A stretch of DNA of 5,706 nt, taken from contig JAJRBV010000022.1 in assembly GCA_028679275.1 (NCBI GenBank), positions 1 through 5,706 on the forward strand, given 5' to 3'. The position numbers and the translations under genes were made by a program. The notes under the pieces were generated by a model. That model worked only from the letters and a program-made list of their open reading frames with translations. It searched no databases and was not told where the DNA came from. The stretch's first letter is position 1, and each line of letters opens with the position of its first letter. Of the stretch, positions 1-5,428 are shown piece by piece. Source of the stretch: Methanoregulaceae archaeon. Its GTDB lineage: Archaea; Halobacteriota; Methanomicrobia; Methanomicrobiales; Methanospirillaceae.

Positions 1-844
1 TCAGGTCGATCACGTCCCTTACGGGGAGATCAGGGGATATCGTGCGGACATTTCCCGCCATGATATCACTGACCGTGACATCCTTGAGGAGAAAGTTGTA
101 CTTCATTGCTGTGGATTCCTGGCTTGCCCCGATATAGATGAAGAATGCAATAAGAATCAGGATCGGGTTTAATAGAAAGATCCCGAGGATACCGAAAAGA
201 ACCGCAAAGACCTTGCCGACATCAGCGGCTATGCGGGTGGCCCGGTTGAGCGGCATCGATCGTGCCAGAAATGCACGGAGGACTCTTCCGCCGTCCATAG
301 GGAAGGCAGGCAGGAGGTTGAACCCGAATAAAAACACGTTCAGGAGCCCGAGATACCCGAACATGAAGACAAATACCCCGGCAACCGGCGGATTGGCGGC
401 CGCTGCCCCGGCTGCCAGGTACATGATGGCGATGCACACGATTCCGACTGCAAGGCTTGTGAGCGGACCAATAGCCGCCATCGGAAGTTCGACTTTCGGG
501 TCCGGGGTCTCTTCCTCCATTGACGAGATCCCGCCAAAGATGAGCAGGGTGATGCTGTTGATCTTTATTCCCTTGTTCTTGGCAAGGATGGAATGGGCAA
601 GCTCATGGATAAGGACACCGCCAAAAAGCCCGAGTGCAATAACGGTCCCGAGAATATAAGGCATGTATCCTGCAGCAATAAGGCTCGTGTCAATGGGGAC
701 CCTGAAGATATCTCCGATCAGCTTCGTTGTCAGAAGGATCTGGCTGCCGATAATCCATGCAAAAAGGGGGATGATGATTAAAAACGTCCAGTGGAGCTGG
801 ATGGGAATGCCGTAGAAGGTCCCGATTTTCAGCGAGCCGTTCAT
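1..844 (-). CDS. Site-2 protease family (M50) zinc metalloprotease with C-terminal CBS domain, partial (3' end off left edge)
   Basis: This is an intramembrane zinc protease of the M50 family, which cuts substrates within the lipid bilayer. The first 281 residues, read from 844 leftward, are in the window. HELAH at residues 80-84 is the HExxH zinc site with its catalytic Glu81. The second family motif, NLLPAFPMDGGR at 176-187, carries the third zinc ligand, Asp184. Hydrophobic stretches near residues 20-36, 62-80, 122-143, 153-172, 207-222 and 224-239 fit the six-helix core of the short archaeal and bacterial subgroup. From about residue 254 the sequence turns soluble and reads like the start of a CBS domain (VTVSDIMAGNVRTISP), the regulatory tail typical of this subgroup; CBS pairs often bind adenosine nucleotides. 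The ATG at 844 is preferred because MNGSLKIGTFYGIPIQLHWT is the usual N-terminus. It has no Shine-Dalgarno site, so the mRNA may be leaderless. The substrate is unknown. Confidence 0.93.
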   Translation of the reverse strand, partial: MNGSLKIGTFYGIPIQLHWTFLIIIPLFAWIIGSQILLTTKLIGDIFRVPIDTSLIAAGYMPYILGTVIALGLFGGVLIHELAHSILAKNKGIKINSITLLIFGGISSMEEETPDPKVELPMAAIGPLTSLAVGIVCIAIMYLAAGAAAANPPVAGVFVFMFGYLGLLNVFLFGFNLLPAFPMDGGRVLRAFLARSMPLNRATRIAADVGKVFAVLFGILGIFLLNPILILIAFFIYIGASQESTAMKYNFLLKDVTVSDIMAGNVRTISPDLPVRDVIDL

Positions 845-860
845 AAAAGGAGTATATTTT
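845..860 (+). promoter_or_regulatory. BRE/TATA-like promoter for the PRC-barrel gene
   Basis: AAAAGG (845-850) is a purine-rich element like the archaeal TFB recognition element, followed directly by the AT-rich AGTATATTTT (851-860). Usual archaeal spacing puts the start site near 881-883, about 12 nt before the ATG at 894. The element lies next to the protease start codon and partly over the predicted start of the protease transcript. Confidence 0.5.
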
Positions 861-870
861 TATGCGAATA

Positions 871-879
871 GTATATATC
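871..879 (-). promoter_or_regulatory. TATA-like box for the site-2 protease gene
   Basis: On the minus strand this reads GATATATAC. Its centre is about 31 nt before the ATG at 844. With the usual archaeal spacing of about 25-27 nt from TATA box to start site, transcription would begin about 4-6 nt before the ATG, giving a nearly leaderless mRNA. That agrees with the lack of a ribosome binding site. The assignment rests on sequence and spacing only. Confidence 0.5.
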
Positions 880-893
880 TTTCATTGATTAGG

Positions 894-1151
894 ATGAGAA
901 ACCAGATTACTGAGTTGTTCGATCTCAAGGTGTATACCGAAAAGAGTGTCTTTGTCGGTGAAGTGGAAGATATACTCATTGACATCGAGTCAAAGAAGAT
1001 GGAATCAATAGTTGTGGGAAAATTAAACCAGCAGCTGGTGGATATCAAGAACTACAAGGGGCTGAAGGTACCGTTCCGGATTATCCGCAGTATAGGGGAT
1101 ATTATTCTCATCCGCCACCTGCAGGGTGCATTCAAAGCGGAAGATATCTGA
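894..1151 (+). CDS. Small PRC-barrel domain protein
   Basis: This 85-residue protein consists of one PRC-barrel, a small six-strand beta-barrel also found in the RimM C-terminus and in the photosynthetic reaction centre H subunit. The family pattern is visible: an N-terminal LFDLKVYTEKSVFVGEVEDI strand pair, a middle segment on the lines of IDIESKKMESIVVG, and the typical VPFRIIRSIGDIILI close at about residues 59-73. It has no signal peptide or membrane segment, so it should be cytosolic and act by protein binding. Short archaeal PRC-barrel proteins include the CdpB division proteins of haloarchaea; whether this one is such a protein is not shown. ATG 894 is chosen, but a TTG at 885 in the same frame would add three residues; neither has a well-spaced ribosome site. 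It heads a plus-strand cluster with the small ORF and thg1. Confidence 0.85.
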   Translation: MRNQITELFDLKVYTEKSVFVGEVEDILIDIESKKMESIVVGKLNQQLVDIKNYKGLKVPFRIIRSIGDIILIRHLQGAFKAEDI

Positions 1152-1162
1152 CCAGGCCGGGC

Positions 1163-1402
1163 ATGGATTCGCATCTCCCAAAACACCCTTCCGCAGAGAT
1201 GGTTGAACCCCTGTCACGATATGTCGGCCGCCTGCCTCCCGCTTTACGTTACCGCTATGCCATGCCGCAGGAAACCCTGATGGACGCGGGATGGATATTT
1301 TCCGGGACCAGTGGAGAGACCTTATCATATCCATTCAGCGGAAGGGTCAGGTATGACCTCCGGACATACCCGGTGTATCCTCTGCCCGGGCCCGTTATAT
1401 GA
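1163..1402 (+). CDS. Hypothetical small protein upstream of thg1 (doubtful)
   Basis: This 79-codon ORF begins 11 nt after the PRC-barrel stop, and its TGA overlaps the thg1 ATG as ATGA (1399-1402). I recognise no family. The product is rich in proline, tyrosine and arginine, with no signal peptide, membrane helix or metal-binding pattern. In favour: it fills the whole gap between two real genes on the same strand, and thg1 has no Shine-Dalgarno site or well-placed TATA box, so coupling to upstream translation would explain how thg1 is read. Against: it lacks a ribosome site itself, and only 37 of 79 codons start with a purine, lower than usual for real genes. An internal ATG at 1199 is an alternative start. 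It may instead be the untranslated leader of thg1. Confidence 0.38.
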   Translation: MDSHLPKHPSAEMVEPLSRYVGRLPPALRYRYAMPQETLMDAGWIFSGTSGETLSYPFSGRVRYDLRTYPVYPLPGPVI

Positions 1403-2130
1403 AAAACCGCGAGATATTCAGCAACCTCCTTTCAGTCCCCCCTGTATTTGTGCGTATTGACGGCCGGGGTTTTCACGGAATTGCCGAAGAATGGGGGCTG
1501 GAGCGGCCTTTTGACAAACGCTTTGCCAGAGCAATGGCCAATGTCAGCGAACGTCTGGTGTCTTCCAGCGGACTGTCTCCCGATTTTGCTTTCACCTTCT
1601 CCGATGAGATCAGCCTCTATTTTTCGCATATCCCATACTCGGGAAGAGTTGAAAAGATCGATTCTGTTACTGCATCCTATGCTGCAAGCGCCCTGACACT
1701 TGAGATGTCATCACCGTTCCCGGTTGCTTTTGATGCACGGATCATCCAGGTCAGCCCGACCCTTGCCGTGAGATACCTTATCGACCGCCAGGCTGAGGCA
1801 TGGAGAAATCACCTCAATGCATACTGCCATTACACGCTGGTTCTTGAGGGAAAGAGCTCTCATGAGGCAGCCAAGGTGCTCAAAGGTCTCTCTTCGCCTA
1901 AAATGCATGAGATGATGTTTTCCCGGGGAATAAATCTTGCAAAAACACCCGCATGGCAGCGACGTGGGATACTTGTCTATAAGACTGCGAAAGAGATCGA
2001 GGGTTTCAATCCCCTCGAATCAAAAGTGGTCAGGACCCTCCGCACCTCGGTGCGGTGTGTACGGGAACCGCCAGTCTTCTCCTCTCCTGAAGGCCGATTA
2101 TTTCTTGACGGGCTGATCCGCGAGCTTTGA
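1399..2130 (+). CDS. thg1: tRNA(His) guanylyltransferase / Thg1-like 3'-5' polymerase
   Basis: Thg1 family enzymes add nucleotides to tRNA 5' ends in the 3'-5' direction. They supply G-1 of tRNA-His, the identity element for HisRS, or repair shortened 5' ends. The 243-residue length is normal. The palm domain shows RIDGRGFH at residues 19-26, with the metal-binding Asp21, and FSDE at 67-70, with Asp69 and Glu70. FDARIIQV at 111-118, DRQAEAWRNHLNAY at 129-142 and KTPAWQRRGILVYK at 182-195 match further conserved blocks. The position of the eukaryotic HINN motif reads HLNA (138-141), so the last Asn is Ala; archaeal enzymes are more template-dependent, and this may be normal for them. The start MKNREIF is the usual archaeal N-terminus. 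It overlaps the upstream small ORF by 4 nt and the convergent ileS by 33 bp, so its last residues are encoded opposite the end of IleRS. Confidence 0.93.
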   Translation: MKNREIFSNLLSVPPVFVRIDGRGFHGIAEEWGLERPFDKRFARAMANVSERLVSSSGLSPDFAFTFSDEISLYFSHIPYSGRVEKIDSVTASYAASALTLEMSSPFPVAFDARIIQVSPTLAVRYLIDRQAEAWRNHLNAYCHYTLVLEGKSSHEAAKVLKGLSSPKMHEMMFSRGINLAKTPAWQRRGILVYKTAKEIEGFNPLESKVVRTLRTSVRCVREPPVFSSPEGRLFLDGLIREL

Positions 2131-5100
2131 GATGCCGATCAGCATCGGTATGCCTTCAACGTCCCAGTCTTTTTCCATCTCCCATTCACAGGAAGAGGAA
2201 TACGAGGATCCGGACGAGATGGTGAGCGTCCCGGCCCGGACCTCCTTTTCTATCTCTTCCACCCATTGCCCCTGCAGGAGGGAAGCCACCCTTTCATCAG
2301 CGATGATCGCGCTGGCTCTGATATACTCTTCAACGTTCAGATTGCGCAGCCTCCGCATCTCCTGGATCCTCCGGATCACTTCACGGGAATACCCCTCTGC
2401 CTCGAGATCATCAGTGAGGGCAACATCCACATAGACGGTGCCGCCGTCCATCGGGGCCTGGAAGAGGCCGGCCGGGAGTTCCTCAAAAAAGATTACATGA
2501 CCGGGTTGTATCAAATACGAACTGCCATTGTCCGTGAGTGTCACCGTCTCCCCCTTGTCGAGCACCGATTTCAGGGTGGCTGCATCACAAGACCTGATCA
2601 GGTCCCGCACAACGGGGGCATTCTTTCCGAAAGCAGGCCCGAGTGCTTTCATGACCGGCTCGGCCCTCCACCCCGCACGATCAAACGAACCCCGGACAAC
2701 ACGGACAATCCGCGCATTCGCCCGGTCTTCGCAGATCCGGGAGAGTGTGCCGATTGCGGCCATGACTTCATCATTGTCGGTGACGACGACTACTTCCCTG
2801 ACAGGCCATCGGAGTTTTCTCTTTCCTGCCTGCCTGGCATTGGCCGATGCCTCGTCAAATGAACGGGTGATGTCCATCGCGTGCTCCAGGGTCCCGTCAA
2901 CCAGGTGTTCATCGCCCTTCCACCAGCCGGTCATGTGGATACTTGGCGGGTCGCCCGCAGTACGGATGTTTTCAAACATCATCTCGGTGATATGGGGGGT
3001 GAATGGAGCGAGAAGCCCGCAGAGTCGCCTGAGAACATAATACATGGTTTCATATGCATCGGTCTTTGCAGCCGACTCCCCTTCAAGCCACATCCGTGGC
3101 CTCACGAGCTGGACATACCACCTGGAGAGATCTTCCAGGATGAATTGTATGAGTGCCCGGGTTGCCCGGTGAAGCTGGCGTTCCTCCATTGCGGCAGTCA
3201 CCTGGGCAGCACAGGAATTGATACGGGAAATGATCCACCGGTCTTCGGCCGCCATCCGCCCGATCCTGGATCGTATCGCGGTGTCGTCCCACAGGCCCAA
3301 GGAACCGGAAGCAGGAGAGAAGTTGTCGAGAATCATGTAGGGAAGGGGGAACCGGTAGACGTTCCAGAAGATGTTGATCGCACGGTTGACGGTTTTAACC
3401 CCGTCCCAGTTGAACTTGAGGTCGTCCCAGGGGGCGCTCGAGGACAGGACATAGAGACGGAGGACATCAACTCCCTGGGTCGTCACCACCTCTTCAGGGG
3501 TTACGACATTTCCGAGACTTTTGCTCATTTTCCGCCCTTCCGCGTCAAGGGCAAAGCCATGCATCAGGACACTCCTGAACGGGGAACATCCGAACGCAAT
3601 GGTGCTTGCGCCAAGCTGGGAGTAGAACCATCCCCGGGTCTGATCCTGACCCTCCGTGATAAAGTCTGCCGGCCAGAGCCGGTCGAATGCCTCCCTCTCC
3701 CCCGGGAAACGGAGCGTAGCCCACGAGGCAACAGCTGAATCGAACCATACATCGAAGATGTCCTCGACCCGGTGCATCGCCCCCCCGCATCCGCACTGCA
3801 GGGTTATCTCGTCAACAAAGGGACGGTGGGGATCTGGGAGAGATTGTCCGCTTGCCTCTTCGAGTTCCCTGAAAGTCCCGAAAACACGGTGCTTTCCGCA
3901 TGACCGGCATTCCCATATGGGGATGGGTATTCCCCAGTACCGCTGCCGGGAGATACACCAGTCCCGTGCTTCCTTGATCCAGTCATAAAACCGTGCACTT
4001 CCTGCCCATTCTGGATACCATGTGACCTTACCTACTTCTTCGAGCATCCGGTCCCGCATCTCTGATGCTTTCAGGAACCACTGCTCGGTTGCACGGAAGA
4101 TGATCGGGGTCCTGCATCTCCAGCAGTGCCCGTACCTGTGGGTAACGGACTCCCTGGCCAGGAGATGGTTTCCTAGGTCATCAAGGACAACCGCGTCAGC
4201 GTCCTTGATGAACATGCCGCTCAAAGTCCCGGTCCCGCTCGTGAACCTCCCGGTGGCATCAACCGGGCAGATGATCGGAAGCTGCTCGCGGCACCCGAGC
4301 AGGTAATCGTCCCATCCGTGTCCGGGCGCGATGTGCACCATCCCGGTATTTTCAAGGGTTACAAAATCCGCAGTTACAACCCGGTGCGAGATATCACGCT
4401 GGAGAGTAACGGTCTCCTCAATGGGTGAGGTATAAACAAAATTGGTAAGACCCCTCCCGCTTGTTTTTTCCAGGATGGAATAATCCTGGTACCTTCCTTT
4501 CCGGAGGACGATTTCAACCAGGTCCTCGGCAATCCAGAGTATCTCTCTTCTCCCGTCTTTTACCGCCCCGACCCGGGCATATATGATATCCGGGTGGACC
4601 GCAACAGCAACGTTCGCCGGGAGGGTCCATGGAGTTGTTGTCCAGATGACGAGGTATTCATGGTCCCTCCCGCTGACAGGAAACTTGACGTAGATAGAGG
4701 GGTCGGTGACTTCCGCATAGTCAACTTCGGAATCCGCAATTGCCGTGGCACACCGCGGGCACCAGTTCACCACCCGGTGGCCGCGCTCAAGCATCCCTTC
4801 CGATTCGGCCCTCGCAAGAGTCCACCATGCAGCCTCGATATATTCGGGCTTCATGGTCTGGTAGGGATCTTCAAAATCGAGCCAGACGCCAAGCGCCATG
4901 AACTGCCTGCTCATTATCTCCATGTTGGTCGCGGCAAAAGTGCGGCACTGCTCGATAAATTTCCCAATCCCGAACTTCTCGATGTCCTTTTTGGAGACAA
5001 AACCCAGCTGCTGCTCGACCCGCACCTCAATCGGCAGCCCGTGCATGTCATATCCAGCCCGTGCAATGACATTTCTCCCCGTCATACGGGTGTGGCGGAG

Positions 5101-5301
5101 AATACTGTCCTTGATGATCTTATTCCAGGCCGTGCCCAGGTGAATATGGCCGGTCGTGTAAGGCGGCCCATCGACAAAGAAAAAGTCCGGGTCACCGTGA
5201 TGGAGTTCTTTTGTCTTTTCAAAGATCGCATCCTCCAGCCAGAACTGGCGGACATACTCCTCAATCTCGGTTGCATTGTAACTGCTGGTGACTTCCTTCA
5301 C
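2098..5301 (-). CDS. ileS: Isoleucyl-tRNA synthetase, archaeal type
   Basis: IleRS is a class I synthetase that charges tRNA-Ile with isoleucine in the cytosol and hydrolyses mischarged Val-tRNA. All landmarks are present in 1067 residues. The HIGH box reads HLGT (54-57) inside GPPYTTGHIHLGTAWNKIIKD, the archaeal form. CPRC at 181-184 is a zinc-type knuckle. The CP1 editing domain at about 200-390 carries WTTTPWTLPAN (220-230) and HIAPGHGWDDY (323-333) with the editing aspartate. Further cysteine pairs lie at 393/396, 464/467 and 503/505. RKMSKSLGN at 590-598 is the KMSKS loop. The helical anticodon-binding region starts near EDRWIISRIN (686-695), followed by the C-terminal domain. The start is GTG at 5301: MKEVTSSYN is the family N-terminus, and an in-frame stop at 5343-5341 leaves no ATG upstream. 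GGGGGAT, ending 6 nt before the GTG, may serve as a weak ribosome site. Confidence 0.97.
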   Translation of the reverse strand: MKEVTSSYNATEIEEYVRQFWLEDAIFEKTKELHHGDPDFFFVDGPPYTTGHIHLGTAWNKIIKDSILRHTRMTGRNVIARAGYDMHGLPIEVRVEQQLGFVSKKDIEKFGIGKFIEQCRTFAATNMEIMSRQFMALGVWLDFEDPYQTMKPEYIEAAWWTLARAESEGMLERGHRVVNWCPRCATAIADSEVDYAEVTDPSIYVKFPVSGRDHEYLVIWTTTPWTLPANVAVAVHPDIIYARVGAVKDGRREILWIAEDLVEIVLRKGRYQDYSILEKTSGRGLTNFVYTSPIEETVTLQRDISHRVVTADFVTLENTGMVHIAPGHGWDDYLLGCREQLPIICPVDATGRFTSGTGTLSGMFIKDADAVVLDDLGNHLLARESVTHRYGHCWRCRTPIIFRATEQWFLKASEMRDRMLEEVGKVTWYPEWAGSARFYDWIKEARDWCISRQRYWGIPIPIWECRSCGKHRVFGTFRELEEASGQSLPDPHRPFVDEITLQCGCGGAMHRVEDIFDVWFDSAVASWATLRFPGEREAFDRLWPADFITEGQDQTRGWFYSQLGASTIAFGCSPFRSVLMHGFALDAEGRKMSKSLGNVVTPEEVVTTQGVDVLRLYVLSSSAPWDDLKFNWDGVKTVNRAINIFWNVYRFPLPYMILDNFSPASGSLGLWDDTAIRSRIGRMAAEDRWIISRINSCAAQVTAAMEERQLHRATRALIQFILEDLSRWYVQLVRPRMWLEGESAAKTDAYETMYYVLRRLCGLLAPFTPHITEMMFENIRTAGDPPSIHMTGWWKGDEHLVDGTLEHAMDITRSFDEASANARQAGKRKLRWPVREVVVVTDNDEVMAAIGTLSRICEDRANARIVRVVRGSFDRAGWRAEPVMKALGPAFGKNAPVVRDLIRSCDAATLKSVLDKGETVTLTDNGSSYLIQPGHVIFFEELPAGLFQAPMDGGTVYVDVALTDDLEAEGYSREVIRRIQEMRRLRNLNVEEYIRASAIIADERVASLLQGQWVEEIEKEVRAGTLTISSGSSYSSSCEWEMEKDWDVEGIPMLIGISKLADQPVKK

Positions 5302-5350
5302 CGGGATCCCCCAAACGGCTGTACGGGTACCCGCGACTGCTCAAGGGTGC

Positions 5351-5360
5351 GCGTATATTC
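5351..5360 (-). promoter_or_regulatory. TATA-like box for ileS
   Basis: On the minus strand this reads GAATATACGC, centred about 55 nt before the GTG start. At archaeal spacing the start site would be near 5330, giving a leader of roughly 29 nt that holds the GGGGGAT element. A second AT-rich run, GATAATATCT (5372-5363), is an alternative and would give a longer leader. Nothing in the sequence decides between them. Confidence 0.4.
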
Positions 5361-5382
5361 CCAGATATTATCCCCGCGACCA

Positions 5383-5398
5383 CAAAGTATTTTCTTTG
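5383..5398. repeat. Short inverted repeat in the ileS/aldehyde dehydrogenase intergenic region
   Basis: CAAAG (5383-5387) and CTTTG (5394-5398) are perfect inverted copies around a 6-nt AT-rich spacer, TATTTT. The symmetry covers the putative TATA box of the aldehyde dehydrogenase gene, as a repressor operator would. Five-bp arms are short enough to arise by chance. Confidence 0.3.
5384..5393 (+). promoter_or_regulatory. BRE/TATA-like box for the aldehyde dehydrogenase gene
   Basis: AAAGTATTTT resembles a TFB element followed by a TATA box. The expected start site about 25 nt downstream (near 5415) would leave a short leader that opens with the AGGAG site. GTATATT at 5353-5359 is an alternative. 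The box sits in the spacer of a 5-bp inverted repeat (CAAAG 5383-5387, CTTTG 5394-5398). Confidence 0.38.
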
Positions 5399-5415
5399 AT
5401 GTGCGCAGCGCTGTT

Positions 5416-5420
5416 AGGAG
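5416..5420 (+). promoter_or_regulatory. Ribosome binding site AGGAG of the aldehyde dehydrogenase gene
   Basis: AGGAG ends 8 nt before the ATG at 5429, good spacing for a Shine-Dalgarno site. It decides against the in-frame ATG at 5399, which lies upstream of it and would add a tail not typical of the family. It is the clearest ribosome site in the window. Confidence 0.7.
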
Positions 5421-5428
5421 CAGCCGGG

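Noticed and set aside
138..659. Plus-strand ORF of 173 codons
   Set aside because: It lies entirely antisense to the protease, whose zinc motifs and membrane pattern show the minus strand is coding.
1023..1334. Minus-strand ORF of 103 codons over the PRC-barrel end and small ORF
   Set aside because: It runs antisense through the PRC-barrel gene for about 129 nt, and its product resembles nothing.
2881..3738. Plus-strand ORF of 285 codons
   Set aside because: It is antisense to conserved IleRS sequence including the KMSKS region; long antisense ORFs are expected from codon bias at this GC content.
2098..5301. HLGT instead of HIGH in IleRS as a defective active site
   Set aside because: The same reading is usual in archaeal IleRS, so it marks lineage and not loss of function.
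5303..5310. GGGATCCC palindrome before the ileS start
   Set aside because: Eight bp is easily reached by chance; its overlap with the possible ribosome site is the only point of note.
5399..5428. Earlier in-frame ATG (5399) for the aldehyde dehydrogenase gene
   Set aside because: The AGGAG site at 5416-5420 lies inside this extension, and the added residues do not fit the family N-terminus.
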